Shown here: in pieces, positions 1 through 9,353 of the stretch
Position numbering within the stretch: position 1 is the stretch's first letter
Layout: every line of letters starts with the position of its first letter
Assembly (NCBI RefSeq): GCF_030687395.1
Contig: NZ_CP117430.1
Coordinates: 4,278,001 to 4,342,000 of the forward strand
Direction: 5' to 3'
Length of the DNA: 64,000 bases
Source: Pseudomonas wuhanensis
GTDB lineage: Bacteria; Pseudomonadota; Gammaproteobacteria; Pseudomonadales; Pseudomonadaceae
Translations under genes and position numbers: made by a program
Notes under the pieces: model-generated
What the model saw: only the letters and a program-made list of their open reading frames with translations
The model's database searches: none
Told to the model about the DNA's origin: nothing

Positions 1-681
1 GGGCCGCTGCGTTATGCAGTGGTCGTGGCAGTGGCGATGGTGCCAGGCCCTTCGATTGGCCAGGCCCTTACCCGTCATCAAGACAACTTGTTCGTCATCG
101 GTGGGCTACTGATTAAGGAAATCATTCTGGGCACACTCCTTGGCCTACTGCTCTATGCCCCGTTCTGGATGTTCGCATCAGTGGGTGCCTTGCTGGACAG
201 CCAGCGCGGCGCACTCAGTGGCGGCCAGATCAATCCGTCGTTGGGACCGGATGCTACCCCATTGGGTGAGTTGTTCCAGGAAATGCTGATCATGCTGGTC
301 ATCCTGTCAGGCGGACTTTCGCTACTGACCCAAGTAATCTGGGACAGTTACAGCATTTGGCCGCCTACGTCCTGGTTCCCCGGCATGACAAAGGATGGCC
401 TTGACCTATTCCTTGATCAACTCAGTCGGACCCTGCAACACATGATGCTGTACGCCGCGCCCTTTATTGGACTGCTTTTACTCATTGAGGCGGCTTTTGC
501 GATGATCGGCCTGTACGCGCAGCAACTGAACGTCTCGATTCTGGCAATGCCAGCCAAAAGCATAGCAGGCCTGGCCTTTCTCTTGATCTATCTACCGGCC
601 TTAATAGATCTGGGGGAAGGTGAGCTGTCTGCATTGCTGGACTTGAAATCGCTTTTGCCGCAGTTGGTTCAAGTCCCATGA
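1..681 (+). CDS. hrcT: HrcT, T3SS export-apparatus membrane protein (5' end outside window)
   Basis: The frame is open from base 1, so the gene is cut by the window edge. The visible part has about 226 residues in a series of hydrophobic segments typical of SctT/FliR-family proteins. These lie in the inner-membrane export gate with SctR and SctS and help start the export channel. The stop overlaps the start of hrcU by 4 bases (ATGA), as expected for the hrcQ-R-S-T-U operon. No regulatory site is visible because the operon start is upstream. The family assignment rests on membrane topology plus position before hrcU. Confidence 0.9.
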   Translation, partial: GPLRYAVVVAVAMVPGPSIGQALTRHQDNLFVIGGLLIKEIILGTLLGLLLYAPFWMFASVGALLDSQRGALSGGQINPSLGPDATPLGELFQEMLIMLVILSGGLSLLTQVIWDSYSIWPPTSWFPGMTKDGLDLFLDQLSRTLQHMMLYAAPFIGLLLLIEAAFAMIGLYAQQLNVSILAMPAKSIAGLAFLLIYLPALIDLGEGELSALLDLKSLLPQLVQVP

Positions 682-1754
682 CCGAGAAAACAAAACCAGC
701 CACACCCAAACAGCTGCGTGACGCCAGGGAAAAAGGTCAGGTTGGGCAAAGCCAAGACTTCAGTAAAGTGCTGGTGCTGCTCATGGTGAGCGAAGTTACA
801 CTTAACCTGGCAGAGGAAAGCATGGTGCGCTTGCAGCGGATGCTGGCGCTTCCGCTTGACCATGCCGGCGAACCTTTTATGGGTACAGTCGCTCGGATCA
901 GCAGCGAAAGCGCGACGGTATTGATCAGTTTTATTCTTTGCAGTGTCGGTGTCGCAGTCATCACTCGAATGATAGGCACGTGGATGCAAATCGGCTTTCT
1001 GTTCGCCCCAAAAGCGTTGGCGCCGACGCTTGAAAGGCTCAGCCCGTTAGGGCAAGCGAAACAAATGCTTTCAATGCAGAACCTAACCACGTTAACGCTG
1101 AGCATACTCAAAGCGGCGGCCATTGCAATTACGCTGTATGTATTGATCAAACCGGCGCTTAGTACGCTCATCCTGTTAGCTTATTCTGATCTGAATACTT
1201 ATTGGCGTTCGCTGGTGCAAGAATTCCGCCATATATTGCGTTCCACTCTTGGCCTGCTACTGGTCATCGGCGTGATCGACTTCGCCGTGCAAAAATATTT
1301 CCACGCTAAAAAGATGCGAACCAGTACTGAAGATATACAGAAAGAACACAAACAAGCCGAAGGTGATCCGCATGTCAAAGGTCACCGTCAACAGCTGGCA
1401 CGCCAGTTGTCCAATGAGGCCCCGAGCGCACCCCGCCCATCTGTAGACACCGCGGACCTGGTAATCGTCAACCCGACCCACTACGCCGTTGCCCTGTATT
1501 ATCGCCCGGGCGAAACCCCTTTGCCGTTAATTCATCGCAAGGGTATGGGCGACGAAGCCCTGGACATAATCGCCCTTGCCAAGCGCGCGAAAATCCCGGT
1601 CATACAGAGTATCTGGCTTGCCCGGACACTCTATAAAGTCAACGAAGGCAGGTATATCCCACGCCCTACTCTTCTCGCTGTCGCGCATATATATCAAGTT
1701 GTTCGCCAGCTGACAGACGTTCCGAATGAAGTTATTCGGGTCACAGATGCCTGA
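678..1754 (+). CDS. hrcU: HrcU, autocleaving T3SS substrate-specificity switch
   Basis: The product has 358 residues, close to P. syringae HrcU. It has an N-terminal cytoplasmic start, four hydrophobic segments, and a C-terminal cytoplasmic domain with the NPTH self-cleavage motif at residues 265-268. In the SctU/FlhB family this motif cleaves between N and P to switch export from early to late substrates. The start overlaps the hrcT stop (ATGA), implying translational coupling. The next gene on this strand begins 66 bases downstream with no obvious terminator, so read-through is possible. Confidence 0.95.
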   Translation: MTEKTKPATPKQLRDAREKGQVGQSQDFSKVLVLLMVSEVTLNLAEESMVRLQRMLALPLDHAGEPFMGTVARISSESATVLISFILCSVGVAVITRMIGTWMQIGFLFAPKALAPTLERLSPLGQAKQMLSMQNLTTLTLSILKAAAIAITLYVLIKPALSTLILLAYSDLNTYWRSLVQEFRHILRSTLGLLLVIGVIDFAVQKYFHAKKMRTSTEDIQKEHKQAEGDPHVKGHRQQLARQLSNEAPSAPRPSVDTADLVIVNPTHYAVALYYRPGETPLPLIHRKGMGDEALDIIALAKRAKIPVIQSIWLARTLYKVNEGRYIPRPTLLAVAHIYQVVRQLTDVPNEVIRVTDA

Positions 1755-1820
1755 GTCATTCATATGTTTGTCATGTATATAATGCTTAATAAGGTCTAAT
1801 GTCTGCGCGGAATCAGAACA

Positions 1821-2759
1821 ATGAATTCACGATTTCGATCGACCTTTATTTCGCCGGCGACCTTGCGCCATTCAACAGAGGCGCACCACTGGCTTCAAGA
1901 GGCTGCTTTGTACCTGGGTGTCTGCGATGGCGAAGCGCAGATCTTCACCGAGACAGGTCTCCTGAGACTGCCAGGTATGTCCATCCAGTTGCGGCTGTGG
2001 CACGACGAACCTGTACCGCAATGGCTCGCGCTGGGGCTTCTGCCTCGTCCTCCGAACGTGTCGGTACCGCTTTGGAATGAATTACTGTTACGCGGCAATT
2101 GCACAATAAGTGCGATGGGTGCCTGTACAGCGGCCCTCGACGAACGGGGTCATGCGGTACTGATCAGCCGGCTCACTCAAGCTCATTCGGCGACCTGTGA
2201 ATTGGGTGAACAACTTGCGCTGATGATCGCACTGGCTGAAAGTCTGGTGGGTGGCGCCATCGCGCTCGGCGCGGGCCCTTTCCCTTCCGAGCTGCCGGCG
2301 CGACCTCACACTCTCCCTGAAGTTTCTCAAAAAGCCACCAGCCAAGCGTCGATAGCGCACGACTGGCATCTGCCGCTACTTGCTCAAACGCTGCATTATT
2401 TGGGTGATCCCACACCGTTGGTGCACGTCGAGACCATCGGCGTGATTCGCATCGGCCCACAGCATCTGGAAATCATTGCCGACGGCGACAAGCGTCACCT
2501 GTTGATTAGCACCCCCATCGCCCGCTCCCTGCATTCTTCGGCTCAAAGGCACTTGGCGTTGCGCGCCAATCTGGAGCTGATGGCCTTAACCGGCTGCACC
2601 CTGGCGCTGGCTCCCCATGGCGCTTGCCTGCAGGGACGATGGGACACTTATGGCCTGGACGGTTACGCATTGGGAGACTGGCTGGGGGATATTGCTCAAC
2701 TGGCTACGGCGTTAGGCGCAAGATCACCTTCAGTATCTGCAACGGAGTTAAGACCATGA
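1821..2759 (+). CDS. Putative type III chaperone with two CesT-like halves
   Basis: The product has 312 residues, about twice the size of a class I T3SS chaperone. Residues 1-140 and about 175-300 each look like a small acidic alpha/beta chaperone fold: a short helix, then strands, then a helix rich in Leu and Ala. The stop overlaps the start of the next gene by ATGA, the usual layout of a chaperone and its cognate effector. Its place after hrcU matches chaperone-effector pairs inserted in Hrp clusters. The fold assignment is by pattern and context only. An effector or an unrelated protein remains possible. Confidence 0.45.
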   Translation: MNSRFRSTFISPATLRHSTEAHHWLQEAALYLGVCDGEAQIFTETGLLRLPGMSIQLRLWHDEPVPQWLALGLLPRPPNVSVPLWNELLLRGNCTISAMGACTAALDERGHAVLISRLTQAHSATCELGEQLALMIALAESLVGGAIALGAGPFPSELPARPHTLPEVSQKATSQASIAHDWHLPLLAQTLHYLGDPTPLVHVETIGVIRIGPQHLEIIADGDKRHLLISTPIARSLHSSAQRHLALRANLELMALTGCTLALAPHGACLQGRWDTYGLDGYALGDWLGDIAQLATALGARSPSVSATELRP

Positions 2760-4162
2760 GCCGGACGACACTCCCCTGCGCAACCTCGCTACCGGCACCA
2801 CCTGCACTACTGACCAATCACGCCTGTCAGATGTCAACGCTGGAGCAAGGCCTCAGACCAATACCTGACCTGGGGTTAAAAGAACGTGCCACTCGCGTAT
2901 TTGCGGGCCTTAGCCCGCATTTTCATCACGATTTTTCGGCGCGTACGTGGCAATCGATCAGGAGCACCACCCATGGCCTGTACGACCGCAGTTGCCGATT
3001 CGGCAGTGCGGCAGGTCAAAGCCTGAAGCAGGGAATTACACAGTCCTGGACCGACAGCCTTGCCAACCTACCCGCCGGGCAGACCGTCCTTGCGGTGTGC
3101 GGGCAGACTTTGCAACAAGTCGTCACCTGTGGTCTTCCAACCTACGCCAGAGAAGTGGCGTTCATGCACACTTACAGTGCCCTTGCCAACGGCCTTGCCG
3201 CAAAAAGCCCCGCTGCCGCGTTGACGCTGCAAACCGCCATCTCCCTGGTGAGCATTGCCAGCCAGGTGTATGTGCGTCAACCTCGACTGGAACGGCCGGG
3301 AGCAGACTCTACTGTGGCTGTGCGTGGTCATTTTGGCTTAAGTGAGGCGCATTGGCAGGGACTCAAACCAGAACATCGCGTGGATTTGAGCCGCAGACAA
3401 AAACAGGATTCACGCAATGTCACCCGCAATCAGGTACTTGCCGAGGTAATTTACCTCAGCCTCGGTGCGCTCGGCACGGCCAGAGGTGATGGTGCCCTGA
3501 GTGCCCGCATACTAGCGACTCAGTTACGCAACGTCGTCTACGCTGGCTCGCGGGAGGTCATGCAGGCGAGTATCAGCCTGACCGGCAAGCAGGACGACAC
3601 CGTCAGTACCCACGGGGTTAACGAAAATGACATGGCGACTTTAGGCTGGGCCTATGCGGCAATGACACTGACCATGGGTTTCGTTCAGGATTCAATCAGC
3701 CAACAAACCTTGCCTCCTGGTCAGTCGCTATCCAGCCCGGCTCTGACCGATAACCGCCAACGCCCATTACAAGGTGCACAGCTGGCCCGGTCTATTCAGG
3801 CTTTGGCCGGCATGCGCGCAGGTTTCAACACCATCGTCGCAATCATGGATGGACATCTGGCCAAGCATTTTGACGCTCGCCAAGCCGGCACCACGCAACG
3901 GTTCAAGGCGACCCTGCCACTCAAGGATTATGAGCGCGTATTGGATCAGTCGGTGGCTCGAGTGGGGTGGACTAGCCTTGCCAGTGCCGCCAACATGGCC
4001 ATGGGCGAAGTCTCGGCTAATCTGTCACCTGCCTTGGCCAGCTTTCTCGGCAATACGGCAACGGCGGCGGCTCTGGGGCTGGCTTATCGCACCGTCAATC
4101 AGACCTTCCAGGCCCATGGCTGCGAACGCAAGGCCAGTGCGAGCGCTACACCTCTACCCTGA
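2756..4162 (+). CDS. Candidate type III effector, possibly HopM1/RopM-like
   Basis: The product has 468 residues from the ATG that overlaps the preceding chaperone-like gene. Ala/Leu/Ser-rich helices predominate and no enzyme motif is seen. The segment GALSARILATQL in the middle weakly recalls the C-terminal half of HopM1, but the similarity is thin. Pairing with a chaperone-like gene and location inside the hrp cluster support an effector. No hrp box lies directly upstream, so expression probably comes from the hrcU operon. The frame may be broken near the end: the next frame stays open with protein-like sequence to base 4293. Confidence 0.45.
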   Translation: MSRTTLPCATSLPAPPALLTNHACQMSTLEQGLRPIPDLGLKERATRVFAGLSPHFHHDFSARTWQSIRSTTHGLYDRSCRFGSAAGQSLKQGITQSWTDSLANLPAGQTVLAVCGQTLQQVVTCGLPTYAREVAFMHTYSALANGLAAKSPAAALTLQTAISLVSIASQVYVRQPRLERPGADSTVAVRGHFGLSEAHWQGLKPEHRVDLSRRQKQDSRNVTRNQVLAEVIYLSLGALGTARGDGALSARILATQLRNVVYAGSREVMQASISLTGKQDDTVSTHGVNENDMATLGWAYAAMTLTMGFVQDSISQQTLPPGQSLSSPALTDNRQRPLQGAQLARSIQALAGMRAGFNTIVAIMDGHLAKHFDARQAGTTQRFKATLPLKDYERVLDQSVARVGWTSLASAANMAMGEVSANLSPALASFLGNTATAAALGLAYRTVNQTFQAHGCERKASASATPLP

Positions 4163-4293
4163 CCGATGGCATGCCTCAAAACGACGTGGGTCGACTGATC
4201 GATGTCATGGCCGAAGCTCCGGCGCGTAGCGCCAGCTCTCCAGAGGCACTGCCCCGGATGGACCCAAAGGCAGTACCCGTGCTCAATCCTTGA
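4141..4293 (+). other. Open out-of-frame tail after the effector-like gene
   Basis: The frame one base off the preceding gene reads on from about 4141 to a TGA at 4291-4293. It encodes about 50 residues with balanced composition (it includes DVGRLIDVMAEAP). It could be the true C-terminus of the effector displaced by one indel, or an artefact. It overlaps the 3' end of hrpT on the other strand by 11 bases. Confidence 0.3.
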
Positions 4294-4486
4294 GTGGGAC
4301 GACCGTGAAATCTATCTGGTGATCGCGCTCATCCAAGCCCTGCCGCATTTCCAGAGGCCACCAGATAACCAGATCGCGATCGGACGAGTCCGGCCGCTTG
4401 CAGGCATCTGGTGAGCAACCTGAATGGACGCAACCGGTCAACAGCGCCGGCAGCATGAACAAACTGAAATATCGATGCGGGATCAT
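4283..4486 (-). CDS. hrpT: HrpT, small T3SS outer-membrane lipoprotein
   Basis: The product has 67 residues with a lipoprotein signal peptide and the lipobox LLTGC (Cys19). HrpT of Hrc-Hrp1 systems is a small lipoprotein encoded just after hrcC and thought to assist secretin assembly in the outer membrane. The start overlaps the hrcC stop (ATGA). In P. syringae the next gene would be hrpV, the negative regulator that binds HrpS. Here the operon ends and runs into convergent genes instead. Confidence 0.8.
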   Translation of the reverse strand: MIPHRYFSLFMLPALLTGCVHSGCSPDACKRPDSSDRDLVIWWPLEMRQGLDERDHQIDFTVVPLKD

Positions 4487-6567
4487 GGGGTCACTCTCTG
4501 GAGAAGCGAGGCTCGGGCGGGTGCAGTCTGTTTCGCGGTTTGCGGCTGGCGCATTGCGATGAACACTTCGCTTTCCTCGCCCGGCTGCAACCAGGCGTGT
4601 GGCCAGGCACTGACACCAATGACCCAGCGCCCGCCGCAGCGGCCTTCGTCAAGACGCAAAGGTTTCGAACCGTTGTTTCGTGCAACGACAACCGCCACGC
4701 CCCAATCGTCGTGAGCAAACCACTGCGAACTTTGGCTGTCCAGCTCCAGACCATTTTCAGGAGCACACAGACTTTGTGCGGCGAAGGGCAACTCTTCGCC
4801 ACTGCGCAAGCCCACAGGTGTTGTACCGTTGAGCAACTCCTTGAAGGCCTGTTGCACGTCACCTCTTGTCGGCTCGAAACGGTTATCGCGGCGTGCGGCA
4901 ATCTTTCTCATCTGTTCATCCAGATCATGGGGGTTACCGTTTTCCACATAACGTGACGGATTGATCTGGTCACCGACCAATCGCGGCGTAAGAATAAACA
5001 AACGCTCTCGGTTATTGACCTCGCGGTTGCGCCACTGAAACAGCAACTTGCCTAACACCGGTATGTCACCCAGCAGCGGAATTTTCTTGATCTTTTCGTT
5101 CGCTTCCACCGCATGAAGACCGCCTATGACTAGAGAGCCGCGTTCCGCGATTACGGCCTGGGTGCTGATGTTGCCCTTTCGCACACTGGGCTGCGTATCG
5201 TCAATCTGGGAAGGATCGATTTGACCGTCTTCAATGTCGACGATCAATTCCACCTGGGATTTACCATTGTGCTCTAGCGAACGAGGGATGACTTGCAGGC
5301 TGGTACCAGCAATGATCGGGGTGATGCTGGCGACACGTTCGGCAGTCGCCTTCAAAAATTCAGTGCGGCTGAAGTCGATCACGGCCGGGTGGTTTTCCAA
5401 CGTCAGGATCGAAGGGTTACCGATCACCGAGGCAGAACCGTTGCCTTCCAATGCCCGCAGCTCGGCGGCGAACTTGCCCGCGTCCTGAATGAAGAGAGTT
5501 GATCTGCCGCCTTCCAGCATGTTTGCGCTGCCACTGACACTACCGGATTTAAAGTTCCAGCGACTGGATAACTCCGCCAACTCGTGTCGATCGATGTCGA
5601 GAATAATTGCATCGATCTCGATCAGTTGTCGCGGCACGTCCAACTGCTCGACCAACTTCTGATACAGCACTTTGCGATGAGGCAGGTCGTAGATCAGCAC
5701 TGCATTGTTGCGCACGTCGGCACTGACGGCGATGCGCGTTTTTTTCGCGCCGATGCTGCCGGCGCTGCTGCGGTTAACGTTGCCGCCAAGAACTCGGTCC
5801 AGCCCCTGCTCCAGCGACGTCGTGTCCAGAGCTCCATACCCTGTGTTGCCATAGGCGGCGTTCTGTGCGCTGCCGAGAGGACTGGCAGGCAGCGAACCGA
5901 ATTTGCCAGCCGCTATCGACTCTCCCCGAGAACGCGCGCCCAGCAATTCCTGGAGCATGCTGGCGACACCAGGCACGGTCATCTGCTCATCGCGGTAGCG
6001 AATGGAGCGGTCGGCGGCGTTGGCGTACTTAAGAGGCAAGACGATCACTTCCTGCTTTTCAGCTTCACCCGCCCCCGCGGCATCACCGATGAATTCACGT
6101 ATGAACTCGACGTATTTTTCGGGTCCGCGGACCAGCACAACCCCCTGCTCTGACAGGACACCCCAGCCAAAACGAGGATCTAGCAGGCCCACGTCGGTCA
6201 GCGCTTCTTGCAGGTCATCAAGTCCGTCGGACGAGACCTCGATTCGGGCAGACGTCTGCCCGTTGGTTGGACTGACAAACAACGTGTCGTTATAGACGAA
6301 CCACTGAAAGTGATGCTCCTGCCCCAAACGATCGAGGAACGCCTGAGGATTTTTAGCACGAAAACGTCCATTGAGGACGCCTTCCATGGGGGGCATGTCC
6401 AGCACCAGACCAAATTCCCGGGCAAAACCACCCAAGGTGGTGGCCAAATCGGTCTGCTGCGCGTCGTATGCGTAAGCCGTGTGCTTCCAGGCTTCAGGCA
6501 CCGCCGCCCATAAGGGTGTTTCGATGCCGATTAAGAGAAAAGGCAACCATTTGTAGGCCTTACGCAT
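4483..6567 (-). CDS. hrcC: HrcC, T3SS outer-membrane secretin
   Basis: The product has 694 residues, the usual length for HrcC. It has a signal peptide at residues 1-21, periplasmic N-domains, and a C-terminal secretin domain containing the conserved run IPLLGDIPVLGKLL followed by a beta-rich end. It forms the outer-membrane ring of the Hrp injectisome. GGAG lies 7 bases before the ATG. It follows hrpF directly. The hrpG gene that separates hrpF and hrcC in P. syringae is absent. Transcription most likely starts at the hrp box upstream of hrpF. Confidence 0.95.
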   Translation of the reverse strand: MRKAYKWLPFLLIGIETPLWAAVPEAWKHTAYAYDAQQTDLATTLGGFAREFGLVLDMPPMEGVLNGRFRAKNPQAFLDRLGQEHHFQWFVYNDTLFVSPTNGQTSARIEVSSDGLDDLQEALTDVGLLDPRFGWGVLSEQGVVLVRGPEKYVEFIREFIGDAAGAGEAEKQEVIVLPLKYANAADRSIRYRDEQMTVPGVASMLQELLGARSRGESIAAGKFGSLPASPLGSAQNAAYGNTGYGALDTTSLEQGLDRVLGGNVNRSSAGSIGAKKTRIAVSADVRNNAVLIYDLPHRKVLYQKLVEQLDVPRQLIEIDAIILDIDRHELAELSSRWNFKSGSVSGSANMLEGGRSTLFIQDAGKFAAELRALEGNGSASVIGNPSILTLENHPAVIDFSRTEFLKATAERVASITPIIAGTSLQVIPRSLEHNGKSQVELIVDIEDGQIDPSQIDDTQPSVRKGNISTQAVIAERGSLVIGGLHAVEANEKIKKIPLLGDIPVLGKLLFQWRNREVNNRERLFILTPRLVGDQINPSRYVENGNPHDLDEQMRKIAARRDNRFEPTRGDVQQAFKELLNGTTPVGLRSGEELPFAAQSLCAPENGLELDSQSSQWFAHDDWGVAVVVARNNGSKPLRLDEGRCGGRWVIGVSAWPHAWLQPGEESEVFIAMRQPQTAKQTAPARASLLQRVTP

Positions 6568-6632
6568 TTAATTCTCCAGCTTGCCAGGATGGCAGTAGGC
6601 GCACGGCTGTAGGCAGAGCCAAACAGGAGTAT

Positions 6633-6857
6633 TCACTGAATGCCATCAAGAATCGCCTTGGTAATGCCGTTGTCTGCACGCTGTGCTTCAGTCATGACAA
6701 AAGATGCGCTGGCAACCCCACGTGCAGCTTCAGTGAAAGCTTGCATGTCTTCAATCGTGCCGCTTTCGGAGGCGGCAGCTGCCGCGTCGTCAAAATCGTC
6801 ATTGGCCTGGTTCATCGAGCGATCAAGGCTGTTACGAAGGTGTTCAAAGTTCAGCAT
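6633..6857 (-). CDS. hrpF: HrpF, small T3SS protein
   Basis: The product has 74 residues, the same length as P. syringae HrpF, and is acidic, helical and Ala-rich. I chose the ATG at 6857 because AGGAG lies 7 bases before it and a perfect hrp box lies at 6887-6915. A longer frame starting at 6926 overlaps the hrpE stop but would begin upstream of the promoter. HrpF is needed for Hrp pilus assembly in P. syringae. It heads the hrpF-hrcC-hrpT operon. Confidence 0.85.
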   Translation of the reverse strand: MLNFEHLRNSLDRSMNQANDDFDDAAAAASESGTIEDMQAFTEAARGVASASFVMTEAQRADNGITKAILDGIQ

Positions 6858-6886
6858 CGAAAATACTCCTGTCTGTTGGTTGAGCT

Positions 6887-6915
6887 TGAGTGGTTGAACG
6901 CCTGCGGTCGGTTCC
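6887..6915 (-). promoter_or_regulatory. hrp box (HrpL promoter) of hrpF-hrcC-hrpT
   Basis: Read on the minus strand the site is GGAACC, 16 bases, CCACTCA: a perfect match to the ECF sigma HrpL consensus. It overlaps the 3' end region of hrpE and lies 30 bases before the hrpF start. Confidence 0.93.
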
Positions 6916-6922
6916 CTGGTGC

Positions 6923-7498
6923 TCATTGAAGGCGGGTCAGTACCCCGCGACGCAAGCTAGGCCAATCTATTTCGAACGCACCCGAGGCGTGGCTCAGACG
7001 CAATGCTTCAGGTGTCAGGTCAGGGTCTGCCTTGAGCTGCCAGTGTTGCGCAAAGCGGTTTTCGGTCAGCCATGCGCGCAAAGGTTCAACCACATTGGGA
7101 TGGCAGTTAAGCGTGCCGATGGGTTCATTGGGCTGACTACTGGCCAGATTTCTGACCAGAGCGCGGATGCGCTCGAATAAACCCGCTTCATCCAACAAAC
7201 GCCCGAGTGCCACATCCAGCAGCGTTTCAGTCGAGGCAATTGCATCACGTTGCAGACTCACGCCCTGTTGCTCAAGGGAGCTCAGGAAACCTTGGGCGGT
7301 CGCCCAAAACTCGGTGGTCGCCTGATCGAGCAGCTGCCTGACTTCATCTTGTGCAGCACTTATCAGGCGGTCGGCTTCGATATGTGCCTTGTCCAATACT
7401 TCGCTGGCAAGCAGTACGTCCGCCAGATGCTCTCGGCGCACAATTATTTCTGCCAAAACCGGGGGTGCCCCCAAAGACAATCGCCGTTTCACCCACAT
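6923..7498 (-). CDS. hrpE: HrpE, T3SS stator protein (SctL/FliH family)
   Basis: The product has 191 residues. The N-terminal half is a long charged helix with coiled-coil character (about 35-90), and the C-terminal part is globular. This is the pattern of SctL/FliH proteins that hold the ATPase HrcN and link it to the C-ring. P. syringae HrpE has a similar length. It is the last gene of the hrpA operon, 18 bases after hrpD. Confidence 0.88.
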   Translation of the reverse strand: MWVKRRLSLGAPPVLAEIIVRREHLADVLLASEVLDKAHIEADRLISAAQDEVRQLLDQATTEFWATAQGFLSSLEQQGVSLQRDAIASTETLLDVALGRLLDEAGLFERIRALVRNLASSQPNEPIGTLNCHPNVVEPLRAWLTENRFAQHWQLKADPDLTPEALRLSHASGAFEIDWPSLRRGVLTRLQ

Positions 7499-7516
7499 GC
7501 GCAGTGCTCCTTGGGG

Positions 7517-8041
7517 TTACTCAAGAGCGACTCGCCAGAGCACGGACTGCCAAAGAGTCTGAAGCTTCTTATCAGGCAAGCCGTTGACCCATTGACCAGG
7601 CTCTCCAGGGGCCCACATCAGTTGCAGTCTCGACCAACAGCGTTCTCCCACAAAGGCGCCAAGCAACACGCGCTCATCCTCGATCCCCGGATGGATCCAT
7701 TGCCCTGGACGGATCGCTTTGGCCAATCCATAGCACCAGCCATCTTCAAGATCAGGGGATGCCGCTTGCGCCGGTTTGGCAAAACAGACTCGCTGTACCA
7801 GTGAGAAAGCATGTTCACGCTGCTTCGGGGTCAACGCGAGCCACCGCAGCAGTGCTTCCACGGGTTCCGGCGGCTGAGAAGGGACGATACCAACAATGCG
7901 CAAGAAGTCGACATGACGACTGCGTGCCACCGCATTGCAGTCGCCGGACGACAGCCCGCCGAGAGTGGCAAATTTCGCTTTCCACTCAGGATGAGCCCAA
8001 TGCCAGGGGGCGCACCACCACTCCACCCATTGGCCGGTCAT
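7517..8041 (-). CDS. hrpD: HrpD, T3SS sorting-platform protein (SctK-like)
   Basis: The product has 174 residues from the ATG that overlaps the hrcJ stop (ATGA). A longer frame opening at 8125 has no better start. It is Trp-rich, as in the poorly conserved SctK/HrpD proteins that join the cytoplasmic sorting platform to the inner-membrane ring. Identification rests on length (P. syringae about 176) and on the fixed order hrcJ-hrpD-hrpE. Confidence 0.82.
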   Translation of the reverse strand: MTGQWVEWWCAPWHWAHPEWKAKFATLGGLSSGDCNAVARSRHVDFLRIVGIVPSQPPEPVEALLRWLALTPKQREHAFSLVQRVCFAKPAQAASPDLEDGWCYGLAKAIRPGQWIHPGIEDERVLLGAFVGERCWSRLQLMWAPGEPGQWVNGLPDKKLQTLWQSVLWRVALE

Positions 8042-8856
8042 GTGCCTGCCGGTGTAACCGGTCGCTCGCCTCGACGAAGTTTGGCCCACGCCGATCTTAG
8101 GCGCGTGCCCGCTGCCCTGCGCCAATCGGCGCGCAGGCTCAGCATAAGGGCCGCTATCAGCAATGGGAGCAGAAGAACGCCGCCGTAGGTCATTTTTTTC
8201 CAGAATCCAAGATTCCGGCTGTCTATGAAAAAGGGACCAAACTCAACCAGTCGCTCGGTCTCCTGAAACTCTCCCGCAGGCACAAACACAATGGAAATTT
8301 TCTTTGAGTCGGACGTTTCTCCGGACATACCAGGAAGGCTGCTGGCAACCATCTGTTGAATTCGCCCACGAACGCTGTCGGGGTCCAATGCCGAAGAGTG
8401 CTTGACGAACACTGCCGCCGACGCTGGCTGTATACGCTCACCCGGGGCGATGCGCTCGGGCAGAACTACATGAACTCGCGCCACGATAACTCCGTCAACT
8501 TGGGATAACGTCGCTTCCAGCTCTTGCGACAATGCATAGATGTAGCGGGCTCGCTCTTCCAGCGGTGTGGAAATGACGCCCTCTTTCTTGAATATTTCGC
8601 CCAGACTGGTGCGCAAGCGCTTCGGTAGTCCAGCGGCGTCCAGTAGCCGCACTGCCCGATTGAGATCGCTGGTCGCAACGACGATCGCCACGCCCTTTTT
8701 TTCCTGGCGCTTATGAGCATCGATGCGATGGTCATTCAGCTTGGCCACTACATCGTTGGCGTCTCGCTCGGACAATTCACCGAACAAATCAGTAACATCG
8801 CTACAGCCACTGAGTAACAGTACATACAACAACAGACACGGCCACCGAATTTTCAC
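8038..8856 (-). CDS. hrcJ: HrcJ, T3SS inner-ring lipoprotein
   Basis: The product has 272 residues. It has a lipoprotein signal peptide with lipobox LLSGC (Cys18), an SctJ/YscJ periplasmic domain including the conserved Leu-rich region around LDAAGLPK and ARVHVVLPER, one membrane segment near residues 221-243, and a short Arg-rich cytoplasmic tail. It builds the inner-membrane ring of the injectisome. It starts 9 bases after the hrpB stop. Confidence 0.95.
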   Translation of the reverse strand: MKIRWPCLLLYVLLLSGCSDVTDLFGELSERDANDVVAKLNDHRIDAHKRQEKKGVAIVVATSDLNRAVRLLDAAGLPKRLRTSLGEIFKKEGVISTPLEERARYIYALSQELEATLSQVDGVIVARVHVVLPERIAPGERIQPASAAVFVKHSSALDPDSVRGRIQQMVASSLPGMSGETSDSKKISIVFVPAGEFQETERLVEFGPFFIDSRNLGFWKKMTYGGVLLLPLLIAALMLSLRADWRRAAGTRLRSAWAKLRRGERPVTPAGT

Positions 8857-8865
8857 AAAATTCCT

Positions 8866-9234
8866 TTACTGCAGGTTTGTAAGTTTGTCGATGGCTTGAG
8901 TACCATTTTTGATCACCTTGGTCGTCAATGCCGTGACGTGCGAAAATGTTGCGAGATCGTGAGTCAATTTGGATATGTCCGTCGGGTCACCCGACGCTGC
9001 CACCTTTTGAAAAGACCGTAGCGCCTGCTGCGAGAGTTTGTCAGAAGACTCCAGGCCTTTGGACAATGCAGCGCTTGCCCAATCACTGAGAGGGTCTGTT
9101 GAGGATGTTGGTTGAGGTTGCATAGCCGAACTGAAGAGGTCGGTATCCGACTGCGAGGGAGGCATCACCAACCCTTGCTCAAGTCTCAGGTCGGGCATAC
9201 TGGTTTCCACAGAACTGGCAGCAGAAATAGCCAT
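8866..9234 (-). CDS. hrpB: HrpB, T3SS inner-rod protein (SctI-like)
   Basis: The product has 122 residues from the ATG at 9234, which matches P. syringae HrpB (124). The longer frame to 9336 is Trp/Phe-rich and does not resemble the family. The C-terminal helical region (about 70-122) is typical of inner-rod subunits. In P. syringae hrpZ, encoding a harpin, lies between hrpA and hrpB. Here it is missing and a stem-loop fills the gap. Confidence 0.82.
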   Translation of the reverse strand: MAISAASSVETSMPDLRLEQGLVMPPSQSDTDLFSSAMQPQPTSSTDPLSDWASAALSKGLESSDKLSQQALRSFQKVAASGDPTDISKLTHDLATFSHVTALTTKVIKNGTQAIDKLTNLQ

Positions 9235-9353
9235 TAGGGTTTCCCAAGAAGCGAACGAAAAAATTAAAAGTCTGGTGACTACTATGTAGCCACAAAACAT
9301 CGCGTTTACTGGCTGGCGTCTACTAAGCCAATTCAAGCATTAGCATTTAGAGC

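Noticed and set aside
6858..6926. Longer hrpF starting at 6926 and overlapping the hrpE stop
   Set aside because: The hrp box at 6887-6915 lies inside that extension, and the ATG at 6857 has a better ribosome site and gives the usual 74 residues.
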